Source: Mesobacillus harenae
GTDB lineage: Bacteria > Bacillota > Bacilli > Bacillales > Cytobacillaceae
Reading direction: 5' to 3'
Length of the DNA: 64,000 nt
NCBI RefSeq assembly: GCF_013343715.1
Contig: NZ_JABUNR010000004.1
Span: forward strand, 1 to 64,000
This document shows, one piece after another, positions 6,748-15,924 of the stretch (position 1 is the first letter of the stretch; each line of letters opens with the position of its first letter). The notes under the pieces are model-generated. The model worked only from the letters and a program-made list of their open reading frames with translations, was not told the DNA's origin and did no database searches. The position numbers were made by a program, and so were the translations under genes.

Positions 6748-8643
6748 ATGGATATATTAAAGAAAATTGAAATGTTCCGAGAGGAAGAGGCTAAGCTTAG
6801 ATGGGAAGGGACGTTCGGGGAGTATTTAGAGATCGTAAAAGAACAGCCATGGGTAGCTCAATCAGCACATTCACGAGTTTATAATATGATCAGAGACGCG
6901 GGAATTGAGGATGACAAAGGTAAGAAAAGCTATTCTTTCTTCAGTCCACAGTTGTTTGGACTGGAAGAAGCCTTAGAACGCCTTGTTGAAGAGTATTTTC
7001 ATCCAGCAGCCAAACGGCTTGATGTAAGAAAAAGGATTCTATTGTTAATGGGACCGGTCAGTGGAGGTAAATCGACACTCGTCACGATGTTAAAAAGAGG
7101 ATTGGAAGCATATTCGCTTACAGACCGAGGGGCAATTTTCGGCATAAAAGGATGTCCAATGCACGAGGATCCGCTGCACTTAATTCCACAGAATTTACGT
7201 GGTGAATTTTATGATGAGTATGGAATAAGAATTGAAGGGAATTTATCTCCGCTAAACATGATGCGCCTAGAAAAAGAGTACGGGGGCCGCTTAGAGGATG
7301 TTCTTGTTGAAAGAGTCTTCTTTTCAGAGGATAAACGGGTTGGCATTGGTACATTTAGTCCGTCAGATCCTAAATCACAGGATATCGCTGATTTAACCGG
7401 CAGTATTGATTTCTCAACCATTGCCGAATTTGGATCTGAATCTGACCCGCGTGCCTACCGCTTTGATGGCGAGCTTAACAAGGCAAATCGGGGAATGATG
7501 GAGTTCCAAGAAATGCTGAAGTGTGACGAGAAATTCCTTTGGCACTTGCTTTCTTTAACCCAGGAAGGTAATTTTAAAGCTGGAAGGTTTGCGTTGATTT
7601 CTGCTGATGAACTAATCGTTGCGCATACAAATGAAACGGAATATCGGTCGTTTATCTCCAATAAAAAGAACGAAGCTTTACATTCTCGGATTATCGTTAT
7701 GCCAATTCCTTATAACCTTAAAGTGACCCAAGAAGAAAAAATATACGAAAAAATGATTCAGGAAAGTGATGTGTCTGATGTACACATTGCTCCGCACACT
7801 TTAAAAGTAGCAGCAATGTTTTCTATTTTAACTCGTCTTAAGGAGCCGAAAAAGGGAGACATCGACCTTGTTAAAAAGATGCGTCTCTATGATGGCAAGA
7901 ATGTGGAAGGGTACAACTCTGCGGATGTTGACGAGCTGAAAAAGGAATACCAGGATGAGGGAATGAGCGGGATTGATCCACGGTATGTGATCAACCGGAT
8001 TTCTTCTACTATCATTCGCAAGGAAATTCCTTCACTTAATGCTCTTGATGTGCTTCGGTCACTGAAGGAAGGCTTGGATCAGCATCCTTCGATTACGAAT
8101 GAGCTGCGTGAGCGTTATTTGAACTTTATTTCGCTGGCAAGAAAAGAATACGACGATATTGCTAAAAAAGAGGTCCAGAAAGCGTTTGTGTACTCTTATG
8201 AGGAATCAGCCAAAACGCTAATGGAAAACTATCTTGATAATGTAGAAGCCTATTGCAACAAAGCCAAAATGCGTGACCAATTAACAGGAGAAGAAATTAA
8301 TCCAGATGAGAAATTAATGAGATCGATTGAAGAGCAGATTGGCATATCAGAGAATGCTAAAAAGGCCTTCCGTGAAGAAATTCTGATTAGGATTTCTGCC
8401 TATGCGAGAAAAGGAAAACGATTTGACTACAATTCACATGACCGGCTGAGAGAAGCTATTCAGAAAAAGTTATTTGCTGATTTAAAGGATGTAGTTAAAA
8501 TTACAACATCGAGCAAAACACCTGATGAACAGCAGCTGAAAAAAGTAAATGAAGTAGTCGCCCGGTTAATTGACGAGCATGGCTATAATTCTACTTCCGC
8601 GAATGATTTACTTCGGTATGTGGGCAGTCTGTTAAATAGATAA
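6748..8643 (+). CDS. prkA: PrkA family AAA protein (serine protein kinase/protease)
   Basis: PrkA is a conserved sporulation-associated AAA protein, described first as a serine kinase and later as an ATP-dependent protease-like factor acting in the mother cell. The 631 residues match the family. A Walker A motif GPVSGGKSTL lies near residue 102 and the C-terminal PrkA kinase-homology domain fills the last 250 residues. The ATG follows GAGGGAGG. A sigma-E-like promoter lies upstream and yhbH follows, as in B. subtilis, where the products act in the same developmental stage. Confidence 0.96.
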   Translation: MDILKKIEMFREEEAKLRWEGTFGEYLEIVKEQPWVAQSAHSRVYNMIRDAGIEDDKGKKSYSFFSPQLFGLEEALERLVEEYFHPAAKRLDVRKRILLLMGPVSGGKSTLVTMLKRGLEAYSLTDRGAIFGIKGCPMHEDPLHLIPQNLRGEFYDEYGIRIEGNLSPLNMMRLEKEYGGRLEDVLVERVFFSEDKRVGIGTFSPSDPKSQDIADLTGSIDFSTIAEFGSESDPRAYRFDGELNKANRGMMEFQEMLKCDEKFLWHLLSLTQEGNFKAGRFALISADELIVAHTNETEYRSFISNKKNEALHSRIIVMPIPYNLKVTQEEKIYEKMIQESDVSDVHIAPHTLKVAAMFSILTRLKEPKKGDIDLVKKMRLYDGKNVEGYNSADVDELKKEYQDEGMSGIDPRYVINRISSTIIRKEIPSLNALDVLRSLKEGLDQHPSITNELRERYLNFISLARKEYDDIAKKEVQKAFVYSYEESAKTLMENYLDNVEAYCNKAKMRDQLTGEEINPDEKLMRSIEEQIGISENAKKAFREEILIRISAYARKGKRFDYNSHDRLREAIQKKLFADLKDVVKITTSSKTPDEQQLKKVNEVVARLIDEHGYNSTSANDLLRYVGSLLNR

Positions 8644-8646
8644 AAC

Positions 8647-8684
8647 ACAAAGGACCTGGCATACCTCCAGGTCCTTTGTTTAGT
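8647..8684 (+). terminator. Terminator after prkA
   Basis: Perfect 13-bp stem ACAAAGGACCTGG/CCAGGTCCTTTGT; the T-run is short (TTAGTT), so efficiency is uncertain. Confidence 0.7.
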
Positions 8685-8726
8685 TACTCATGGAAGGGGT
8701 ATAAAGGTAGTCAGAGGTGATATAGA

Positions 8727-8906
8727 ATGGATAAGAAGACGGAGTTTGATAAAGACTATGTTCCTAAAAATGGATCCATGGCACCGAATGAAAAAGACAT
8801 GAAGAACCTCGGAAAACAAATGGAAAATCGGCGAACGAACAAAGAGTTAAAACAGGATTACGACAAGTATCCTGACCCGATCCAATATGATTCAAATAAA
8901 AAGTAG
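8727..8906 (+). CDS. Small hydrophilic protein (59 residues), unknown
   Basis: The frame starts at ATG 8727 after AGAGGTGAT and ends at TAG 8904-8906. The product is rich in Lys, Asp, Asn and Met (opening MDKKTEFDKDYVPKNGSM, ending PDPIQYDSNKK), has no hydrophobic stretch and is probably extended or helical. A strong terminator begins on the stop codon. It sits between two sporulation genes, which suggests but does not prove sporulation expression. I do not recognise a family. Confidence 0.7.
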   Translation: MDKKTEFDKDYVPKNGSMAPNEKDMKNLGKQMENRRTNKELKQDYDKYPDPIQYDSNKK

Positions 8907-8938
8907 CCCTTGCAAAGAAGCAAGGGCTTCTGTTTTTT
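8905..8938 (+). terminator. Terminator after the 59-residue ORF
   Basis: Perfect 9-bp hairpin AGCCCTTGC/GCAAGGGCT followed by a T-run. Confidence 0.9.
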
Positions 8939-9005
8939 ATAAAATACAAAATAGCGCAAAACCTGTCCATTTTAATAGACCTACATCTAATTGTCTAAAT
9001 TATTT

Positions 9006-9034
9006 GTAAATTATTTCGCTTTCCCGCATAGGAT
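9006..9034 (+). promoter_or_regulatory. Sigma-E-like promoter for yhbH
   Basis: GTAAATT, 14-base spacer, CATAGGAT; about 6 of 7 and 6 of 8 positions fit the sigma-E consensus. yhbH belongs to the sigma-E regulon in B. subtilis. Confidence 0.5.
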
Positions 9035-9125
9035 AGAGTAATTACAGTTTCCCTTATCTATCCAAACACTCGGGATATCATATGCATGGAAATTGTAAAT
9101 GTGAAAAAATTAAGGAGGGGTATAA

Positions 9126-10295
9126 ATGACCGATGAAAATCATCATCAATTTGTAATTTCCCAGGAAGATTGGTCCCTCCACCGCAAAGGCCATGATGAC
9201 CAGCAACGTCATCAGGAGAAAGTCCAGGACGCCATCCGAAATAATCTCCCTGATCTTATTACGGAAGAAAGCATTGTGATGTCTAACGGGCGAGAAGTTG
9301 TGAAAATACCAATTCGTTCTTTAGACGAGTATAAGATCCGCTATAACTATGATAAAAACAAACATGTTGGCCAGGGAGACGGAGAAAGTAAACTCGGCGA
9401 CGTTGTAGCACGAGATGGGTCTAGCGGCAAAAAAGGACCTGGAAAAGGGCAAGGCGCTGGAGATCAGGCAGGCGAGGACTATTTTGAAGCTGAAGTTTCT
9501 ATGATGGAGCTTGAAGAAGCTTTGTTTAAACAATTAGAACTGCCTAACCTGCAGCGTAAGGAACAGGAAGAACATTTGGTAGAAAATATTGAGTTTAATG
9601 ATATTCGTAAGACAGGATTAATGGGGAACATTGATAAGAAAAGGACAATGATGTCAGCCTACAAACGAAATGCGATGACAGGGAAGCCTAGTTTTCATCC
9701 AATATATAAAGAGGACCTTAAATTTAAAACCTGGAATGAAGTCGTCAAGCCAGATTCCAAAGCAGTGGTGTTGGCGATGATGGATACGAGTGGCTCAATG
9801 GGACTTTGGGAGAAGTATATGGCACGCAGCTTTTTCTTCTGGATGACTAGGTTTTTGAGATCAAAATATGAAACAGTAGAAATTGAGTTTATAGCTCATC
9901 ATACAGAAGCAAAGGTCGTTTCAGAGGAAGACTTCTTTTCGAAAGGTGAAAGCGGCGGGACGATATGTTCATCTGCCTACCGAAAAGCACTTGAGCTTAT
10001 TGATGAAAAATACAGCCCGCGCAAATTTAATATTTACCCGTTTCACTTTTCGGATGGAGATAATTTAACATCAGACAATGCTCGCTGTGTGAAGCTGGTC
10101 GAAGAACTTATGAAGGTTTCCAACATGTTTGGTTATGGAGAAGTTAATCAGTATAACCGACACTCGACTCTAATGTCCGCGTATAAGAATGTCAAAGATG
10201 AGAAATTCCGCTATTACATCCTCAAGCAAAAAGCCGATGTATTCCATTCAATGAAAAGCTTTTTCAAGCAAGAAGAAAAAAAGCTTTATGCATAA
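9126..10295 (+). CDS. yhbH: Sporulation protein YhbH (DUF444, vWA-like)
   Basis: The 389-residue protein belongs to the DUF444/YhbH/YeaH family that accompanies prkA and spoVR. It has a charged, glycine-rich N-terminal third ([12 protein letters not shown]) and a von Willebrand A-like domain with the metal site DTSGSMG near residue 219, plus HFSDGDN downstream. In B. subtilis it is made in the mother cell during sporulation; the exact function is unknown. ATG follows AAGGAGGGG. PrkA, YhbH and SpoVR all lie in this window, although spoVR is about 31 kb away. Confidence 0.95.
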   Translation: MTDENHHQFVISQEDWSLHRKGHDDQQRHQEKVQDAIRNNLPDLITEESIVMSNGREVVKIPIRSLDEYKIRYNYDKNKHVGQGDGESKLGDVVARDGSSGKKGPGKGQGAGDQAGEDYFEAEVSMMELEEALFKQLELPNLQRKEQEEHLVENIEFNDIRKTGLMGNIDKKRTMMSAYKRNAMTGKPSFHPIYKEDLKFKTWNEVVKPDSKAVVLAMMDTSGSMGLWEKYMARSFFFWMTRFLRSKYETVEIEFIAHHTEAKVVSEEDFFSKGESGGTICSSAYRKALELIDEKYSPRKFNIYPFHFSDGDNLTSDNARCVKLVEELMKVSNMFGYGEVNQYNRHSTLMSAYKNVKDEKFRYYILKQKADVFHSMKSFFKQEEKKLYA

Positions 10296-10328
10296 TTGAG
10301 AACCAGCCGTGGAGGCTGGTTTTCTCAA
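10296..10328 (+). terminator. Terminator after yhbH
   Basis: Long hairpin TTGAGAACCAGCC/GGCTGGTTTTCTCAA with a small bulge, immediately after the stop codon. Confidence 0.75.
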
Positions 10329-10652
10329 TCGTTTAAGAAATCATAGAAATTACACTTTGTGAGAAATAGTGTACATCCGGATACGGGTGCCAGTGACTAG
10401 TATTTTCACCCGCTTCTTTACAAGACCGCGGTAACTCTTGTATTGAAGCTTTTGAGCAGGTGTTTAGGTCTTTTTGTCGAAATAACATTAGAATAAGGCC
10501 TTAGCGAAATGATTATGATTCCTATAATAAAAGCTCTAGGCGTTGGCAATTTAATTCATGCGTAAGTTAATTAACCTTGGTCAGGAAGTCTTAGCATTTA
10601 TCTAGAAAGCAGTCAATTTAGTTTAAACTAATAACTTGGAAATGAGATTAAG
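10329..10652. other. Intergenic stretch with no recognised feature
   Basis: AT-rich non-coding sequence before the YdcF gene. I see no ORF with a ribosome binding site, no clear promoter pair and no strong hairpin. Confidence 0.5.
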
Positions 10653-11243
10653 ATGAATAAGAAAAAAAGGATTTGGCTGCTGTGCAGTTTAGCTGTTTTG
10701 GGATTCCTGTATGTAGCTGCTCTACAATACAAGATCTCACAGCATTGGGAGTCGGAAGCACCCCAGAACGCGGATTATGTGATTATTCTTGGTGCCAGAG
10801 TCAAAGGGACTGTACCTTCCCTGGCGTTAAATAGCCGGATACAGGCGGCAGTTGAATATCTTGAAGAAAACGAAGAGGCAATTATCATTGCTTCGGGTGG
10901 AAGAGGTCCAGGAGAAGATATTTCCGAGGCGGAAGCAATTAAGAGGGAATTGATAAAGCAGGGAATTAATGAATCGCAAATTTTTTTAGAAGAAAAATCT
11001 ACAGACACATATGAAAATATAAGAATGTCCAAGGCCTTAATATCTGATCATTCTCAAACAGGTATAGTCGTGACGAACACCTTTCATGTTTACCGCTCGG
11101 TCCAGATTGCTAAGGACGAAGGCTTAACTATTGCAGGCCTTTCAGCTGAAACTCCAAGTCAGGCTGTACCTAAGTCTTATATCCGAGAGTATATGGCCAT
11201 TACTAAATACTATTTGATAAAATATCTTAACAGGAAGGAATAG
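10653..11243 (+). CDS. YdcF/SanA family membrane-anchored protein (DUF218)
   Basis: A 196-residue protein with an N-terminal hydrophobic helix (residues about 7-25) and a DUF218 domain: DYVIILGARVKG, IIIASGGRGPGEDISEAE, STDTYENIRMSK and VVTNTFHVYRS. Members (YdcF, SanA, ElyC) act at the envelope; some are linked to peptidoglycan or vancomycin tolerance, but the reaction is unresolved. The domain would face the outside, tethered by the N-terminal helix. The ribosome binding site is weak (GGAAATGAG). Confidence 0.85.
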   Translation: MNKKKRIWLLCSLAVLGFLYVAALQYKISQHWESEAPQNADYVIILGARVKGTVPSLALNSRIQAAVEYLEENEEAIIIASGGRGPGEDISEAEAIKRELIKQGINESQIFLEEKSTDTYENIRMSKALISDHSQTGIVVTNTFHVYRSVQIAKDEGLTIAGLSAETPSQAVPKSYIREYMAITKYYLIKYLNRKE

Positions 11244-11345
11244 ACTGATTAGGCTTGTTAAAGGGAAAGATTCAAACAAGGAAGAAAATGATCAAATCGA
11301 AGCAAACTATGCAAAGCATCAATTTCGAGGAGATGAGCCAAGTGG

Positions 11346-12170
11346 ATGAAAGAACATATAATTGAAGTTCTAAAACAAATTGAAAAAGACTATGAAGTGA
11401 AAATCCTGTTTGCATGTGAATCGGGAAGTCGAGCCTGGGGGTTCCCTTCAAAGGATAGTGATTTTGATGTAAGGTTCATCTACATACAGAAGGTTGACTG
11501 GTATCTTTCAATTGATCCAAAACGTGATGTGATTGAGATTCCCACCCGTGACTCGCTCTCCAGGCCGGTGCATGAGTTACTGGATGTAAGCGGCTGGGAA
11601 CTTACAAAAGCACTAAGATTATTCCGAAAATCAAATCCGCCCTTACTCGAATGGATGCGATCAAACATCGTCTATTATAAATCTTATTCAACAATCGAAA
11701 AGATGAGTCAGCTGGCTTCAGAAGTATTTGTTCCTGCATCAGGCTTGTATCATTACCTCAATATGGCAAAAGGAAACTTTCGTGACTATTTGCAGGGACA
11801 AGAGGTGAAGGTTAAAAAATACTTTTACGTCTTGCGCCCGATCTTGGCTGCAAGGTGGATTGAGCAATTTAATACCATTCCTCCAATAGAATTTGATATT
11901 CTGTTAGATGAGCTGCTGCCCGAAGGAGAACTTAAAGAGCAGGTTCGAACTCTCCTAATTCGAAAAAAAGCAGGCGAGGAATTAGATCTGGAGCCGAAGA
12001 TTGAAATCATTAATCAATTCCTTAACAAAGAAATCGAACGTATAGAAAAGTACGCCAAGATTGCAAAAGTCCATAATGCAGATCCTACAGAACAGCTTAA
12101 CAGACTCTTTAGAGAAACCTTGAATGAGGTTTGGCGCTTGCCAGAGAAAGGAACTCTAAGTTTGTTATAG
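11346..12170 (+). CDS. Nucleotidyltransferase-domain protein (YcgL-like, COG3541)
   Basis: The 274-residue protein starts with a minimal DNA polymerase beta-type nucleotidyltransferase fold: ESGSRAWG (residues 25-32) and DSDFDVRF (37-44), the Gly-Ser and double-Asp catalytic motifs. The rest is helical and matches the COG3541 family (B. subtilis YcgL). Members are proposed to add nucleotides to proteins or RNA ends; no substrate is visible. It begins about 100 bases after the YdcF gene and may share its transcript. Confidence 0.85.
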   Translation: MKEHIIEVLKQIEKDYEVKILFACESGSRAWGFPSKDSDFDVRFIYIQKVDWYLSIDPKRDVIEIPTRDSLSRPVHELLDVSGWELTKALRLFRKSNPPLLEWMRSNIVYYKSYSTIEKMSQLASEVFVPASGLYHYLNMAKGNFRDYLQGQEVKVKKYFYVLRPILAARWIEQFNTIPPIEFDILLDELLPEGELKEQVRTLLIRKKAGEELDLEPKIEIINQFLNKEIERIEKYAKIAKVHNADPTEQLNRLFRETLNEVWRLPEKGTLSLL

Positions 12171-12235
12171 TTTTGGACCTATATCAAGACAACATGTATG
12201 GGCACGAATCAACCAAAGAAAGATAGGGTTCGCTG

Positions 12236-13267
12236 ATGACTAAAAATATGAAAATTGCATTTTTTACACCGTTCATTAAACAAAATCGAGGAAATGCTAC
12301 AACAGCAAAAAGAATTATAGCTGGACTACAGTCTGCACAGATTGAGGTAACCGTTTATGCATACGAGGAAGACAAACTTACAGCAGAGAAGGCAGCAGAG
12401 CTTCAGGCATGTTCTGTTTTTCATATTCTGCACATAACGAGATTTCTGCAGTGGAAGAGTGCCCACCAATTCGATCTGAATAAGCCGTACATCATTACGA
12501 ATGGGGGCACAGATGTTAACCATGATTTGCTTAAAGTTAATGATGGCTCTCTGCTTGAATTTTTAGAGAGAGCCTCGGCGATATGTGTATTTACCGATGA
12601 TGCGAAAAAAAAGATCTCAAATTTAATTGAGCACTCTAATATCGTTACTATTCCTCAGAGCGTGTGGTTTCCTGAAGAAACAACAAGTTTTCAGCCCCCA
12701 AGTAAAGACGGATATCCTAAGGTACTCTTGCCAGCAGGACTTCGAAAAGTAAAGGATGTCTTTTTCTTAGTTGAGGAATTAAGTAAATTAAGATCGATAT
12801 ATAGCAATATGAGGTTTGTTATCGCCGGAATCTTAATTGAAGCTGAGGTTTATGAAGAATTAATTCAATACCAACAGAAGTATCCATGGCTGTCTTTTTG
12901 TGAAGATATCCCTCTAGATGGAATGAAGAAAATGTATGAATGGGCTGATGTGGTTCTTAATACGTCTATTTCTGAAGGACAGGCTTCTTCTATTTTGGAG
13001 GCAATGAAAATCGGTTCTGTTGTATTTGCGCGGCGGAACCCGGGGAATGAAAGTGTAATAACGGACAATGTTAATGGCTTTCTTTTCTCAACGAAAGATG
13101 AATTCTTTCAAAAAATAAGAGCGCTATTAGAGAATCAGGCAAAACATCAGCAAGTTATTGAAAAAGCAAAGGATTATATAGAAAGTCACCATAGCCACAG
13201 CAGTGAAGTTCAAAGATACATTTCTGTGTACCGCCAATCTATAAGGGAGGCAAATTTCAATGACTAA
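12236..13267 (+). CDS. Glycosyltransferase family 4-like protein
   Basis: A 343-residue GT-B fold glycosyltransferase. The N-terminal acceptor domain carries YIITNGGTDVNHDLL and the C-terminal donor domain has VLLPAGLRKVKD and the nucleotide-sugar motif SEGQASSILEAM near residue 245. It probably moves a sugar from a UDP- or GDP-donor to a cell-envelope or small-molecule acceptor in the cytosol; the substrate is unknown. Its last codons overlap the ribosome binding region of the polysaccharide deacetylase gene, so the two are likely co-translated. Confidence 0.85.
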   Translation: MTKNMKIAFFTPFIKQNRGNATTAKRIIAGLQSAQIEVTVYAYEEDKLTAEKAAELQACSVFHILHITRFLQWKSAHQFDLNKPYIITNGGTDVNHDLLKVNDGSLLEFLERASAICVFTDDAKKKISNLIEHSNIVTIPQSVWFPEETTSFQPPSKDGYPKVLLPAGLRKVKDVFFLVEELSKLRSIYSNMRFVIAGILIEAEVYEELIQYQQKYPWLSFCEDIPLDGMKKMYEWADVVLNTSISEGQASSILEAMKIGSVVFARRNPGNESVITDNVNGFLFSTKDEFFQKIRALLENQAKHQQVIEKAKDYIESHHSHSSEVQRYISVYRQSIREANFND

Positions 13268-13277
13268 CCCATGAGTA

Positions 13278-13889
13278 GTGACTGAAAAGGTCGTGTACGA
13301 TCTCGAAGATGATAGATGGATGAAAAATCTTATGAATCATAAGCCTGATGAGGGTAGAGTAGTGTTAACATTTGACGATGGACCAGGACGCCATTTAGCT
13401 GCCATTCTCGATATTTTAAAAGAGAAAGCGGTCCCTGCAGTTTTCTTTTGGAATACAAGACTTTTGTATGATCAAAGGCCGTGGAGACGAGTCATAGATG
13501 AGGGACACCTTATCGGTTCGCATTCCCATAAGCATGTTAATCTGACAAGTTTAAATCAGCAAAAGCAATATGATGAAATTAAAACAAGCATAGACAGGAT
13601 AGAAAGTATTACTGGTCAAAGGGTGAGGTATTTTAGGCCTCCATTTGGCCAATTTAACGAAGATACGGTTGCTGTCTTGAAAAGCCTGGATTTAACACCT
13701 GTAATGTGGGAAATAACCTCATATGATTGGGAAAACAAAGCTGAACCGGGTAAGACGGTTTGCAATGTTATCGACCATGTGAAAGCTGGCTCAATCATCC
13801 TTCTGCATGAACTAGAACAGACAGTTGAAGTCCTTCCCGAACTGATCGATAGACTCAGAGAGGAAGGATATGATTTCACCTTAATTTAA
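13278..13889 (+). CDS. Polysaccharide deacetylase (NodB homology), with an upstream in-frame TGA
   Basis: The protein has the three NodB motifs of metal-dependent carbohydrate deacetylases: LTFDDGPG, SHSHKH and RPPFGQF. No signal peptide is seen, so action on an intracellular sugar or a leaderless route is possible. The start is unusual. The ribosome binding site AGGGAGG is ideally placed for ATG 13260, but that frame reads four codons (Met-Thr-Asn-Pro) and then TGA at 13272-13274. The next start in the same frame is GTG 13278, only 4 bases after the stop. Either ribosomes restart there, or the TGA is a recent mutation or sequence error. It is likely co-transcribed with the preceding glycosyltransferase. 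Confidence 0.85.
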   Translation: MTEKVVYDLEDDRWMKNLMNHKPDEGRVVLTFDDGPGRHLAAILDILKEKAVPAVFFWNTRLLYDQRPWRRVIDEGHLIGSHSHKHVNLTSLNQQKQYDEIKTSIDRIESITGQRVRYFRPPFGQFNEDTVAVLKSLDLTPVMWEITSYDWENKAEPGKTVCNVIDHVKAGSIILLHELEQTVEVLPELIDRLREEGYDFTLI

Positions 13890-13995
13890 TAATCTTTAAT
13901 GAATTTTGTGTTAAAGATATTACGCTATACTTGATGAAGGGCTGGCAAGGATTGAACTGCCTCTGATCCCTTCTTCATACTTGGGAGGGAAACCA

Positions 13996-14754
13996 ATGTG
14001 CCTAGTCTTGTTTGCCTATAAGCTTCACCCCGAATATAAACTAATTGTTGCAGCAAACCGTGACGAATTTTATGGCAGGCCTACTGCACCTGCCCATTTC
14101 TGGCAAGATCAGCCTGAAATTCTTGCTGGGCGGGACTTGAACAAAATGGGCACATGGCTGGGTGTTACCACCACTGGTCGTTTTTCCGCGCTGACAAATT
14201 ACCGTGATCCAAATGAAAAGTCTGAAGGAAAGCGATCTCGTGGAGAACTGGTCGCAGACTTTTTAAGAGGTGAACAGACCCCTTTCCAGTACATGGAAAG
14301 CGTGGCCGCTGATCGGGATCGCTACCCGGGGTATAATTTGTTAGCCGGAGATAATCAAGATCTTTACTACTATTCAAATATACAAAATCAAATCACAAAG
14401 GTTGAACCAGGAATTTATGGATTGAGCAATCACTTTTTAAATACTGAATGGCCTAAGGTGGAACAAGGAAGGAAAGGGTTATCAGAGATTGTAAAAGGCA
14501 CTGAGGATGAAATGACCGAAAAGATCTTTAGCCTTTTGCAGGTTACAGATCCTGTCCCAGATGAAAACCTTCCACAAACAGGAGTATCGCTCGAATGGGA
14601 GCGAATTCTCTCCCCCATGTTCATTAGAGCCAATGGGTATGGTACAAGGAGCTCTGCAGTCTTAATGGCGACAGACGAGATTATTCAGTTTACCGAAATG
14701 GAGTATATTGACAACAGTGCAAATCGCCAACAATTCAAAGTACATATTGTATAG
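13996..14754 (+). CDS. NRDE family protein (TANGO2-like)
   Basis: A 252-residue protein of the NRDE/TANGO2 family, named for the motif NRDE at residues 21-24. Cys2 follows the initiator Met, as expected for an N-terminal nucleophile-type fold after Met removal. Bacterial members are uncharacterised; eukaryotic TANGO2 is linked to heme or lipid handling. The ATG at 13996 is chosen because GGGAGGGA lies 5-12 bases upstream and because it places Cys at position 2; a TTG at 13981 overlaps the ribosome binding site. Confidence 0.9.
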   Translation: MCLVLFAYKLHPEYKLIVAANRDEFYGRPTAPAHFWQDQPEILAGRDLNKMGTWLGVTTTGRFSALTNYRDPNEKSEGKRSRGELVADFLRGEQTPFQYMESVAADRDRYPGYNLLAGDNQDLYYYSNIQNQITKVEPGIYGLSNHFLNTEWPKVEQGRKGLSEIVKGTEDEMTEKIFSLLQVTDPVPDENLPQTGVSLEWERILSPMFIRANGYGTRSSAVLMATDEIIQFTEMEYIDNSANRQQFKVHIV

Positions 14755-14898
14755 CCAAATTCTCCTTCAAAGTTAATTACGTTTTAGAGAAAACAGTCTA
14801 CAGTAAAGTAACAATTCGATAACAATCTGGTAACAACAGAGCTGCACAACAACAATTATGTTACAATCAGGACTAGCTAGTGAAGGGGGAGAAACAGA

Positions 14899-15582
14899 TT
14901 GAGTAAACGATTCTTATCCATTTTTATGGTGATTGGTATAAGTCTGCTCGTACTGGGTGCATGCAGCAACTCGGGCGAAAAGGGACAAGAGACAGAAGAA
15001 AACAAAGCTGTTGCAACTGTAAACGGGGAAGAAATTCCACGTTCCGAATATGAATCTCTTCTAAAAGATACTGAGGCGATGTATGCTCAGCAAGGAATAG
15101 ATGTGGATAGCATGACTGAAGAGATGAAAGAGGAAATGTCCGTACAGGTAGTAGACCAGCTAGTTAATACAAGCTTATTGCTTCAAACTTCTCAAGCTGA
15201 AGGCATTGAGGTAGATGAAAAAAGTGTTGACGAAAGAATGGAACAAGTCAAAGGACAATTTGAGGACGAAGAAAAATACCAAGAGGCTTTAAAGGAGTCT
15301 AAGTTGGATGAAGAGACTCTGAGAAAGCAAGTCCAGGAAGATTTATTAATTACCCAATATATTGACACGAAGGTTGGGCAAATCGAAGTTTCAGAAAGTG
15401 AAGTTCAGACTGTATATGAACAATATAAAGAAATGGCCGAAAGTCAGAAGCAGGAAATTGGCGAGTTTGAAGAAATGAAAGCAGCGTTGGAACAGGAAGC
15501 AATTTCTGCTAAGAAACAAGAGAAAACAATCGAGATTATAGAAAAACTCCGTGAAAAAAACCAGATTGAGGTTTTGATTTAG
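14899..15582 (+). CDS. SurA N-terminal-domain lipoprotein
   Basis: A 227-residue lipoprotein: signal peptide with lipobox VLGAC (Cys22), then an acidic linker and a SurA-type chaperone domain (VATVNGEEIPRSEYESLLK, VVDQLVNTSLLLQTSQAEGI). Compared with PrsA it lacks the parvulin peptidyl-prolyl isomerase domain, so it is more likely a holdase-type folding helper at the outer face of the membrane. The start is TTG 14899 after GGGGGAGA. A strong terminator follows. Confidence 0.88.
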   Translation: MSKRFLSIFMVIGISLLVLGACSNSGEKGQETEENKAVATVNGEEIPRSEYESLLKDTEAMYAQQGIDVDSMTEEMKEEMSVQVVDQLVNTSLLLQTSQAEGIEVDEKSVDERMEQVKGQFEDEEKYQEALKESKLDEETLRKQVQEDLLITQYIDTKVGQIEVSESEVQTVYEQYKEMAESQKQEIGEFEEMKAALEQEAISAKKQEKTIEIIEKLREKNQIEVLI

Positions 15583-15630
15583 TAATTGACCGTTAAGAAG
15601 AGTTGCCAGCTTTTTGCTGCTGGCATCTCA

Positions 15631-15676
15631 GACTGTAGACAAACTCAAAGAATTGAGTTTGCCTACGGTCTTTTTT
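15631..15676 (+). terminator. Terminator after the SurA-like lipoprotein gene
   Basis: Near-perfect 18-bp stem from GACTGTAGAC to GCCTACGGTC around an AGAA loop, followed by six T. A smaller hairpin TTGCCAGC/GCTGGCA precedes it at 15603-15625. Confidence 0.9.
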
Positions 15677-15706
15677 ATTTTAAAATTAGGATAGAATAAC
15701 CAGTAT

Positions 15707-15825
15707 AGTTGGATGTCCACTTCGGTGGACGCTTTCCCAGGCGTTCCCTCGCTACGATCAGTCCAGGGGAAAGACTGTCCCGCTTTTCCCTCCGTAGTCG
15801 CCACCCTCCGCTCCAATCCACTTTA
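15707..15825 (+). repeat. Dispersed GC-rich intergenic repeat (family 2), copy A
   Basis: Non-coding, GC-rich block containing TCCACTTCGGTGGAC (a small palindrome), GCTTTCCC, AGTCGCC and CCGCTCCAATCCA. A degenerate relative in opposite orientation lies near 63338-63420 (TTGATTGGAGTGAAGG ... CGTGAGC). Blocks with these words are familiar as interspersed repeats in Bacillus-type genomes. Confidence 0.65.
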
Positions 15826-15924
15826 TTAAACTTATCAATAAATAATTACCTAGAGGTGACCAACTACGATAACCAAAAATCAGTCCAAACGTTACTTAAC
15901 GGGCGCTTGCGTATTTGTCATTGC

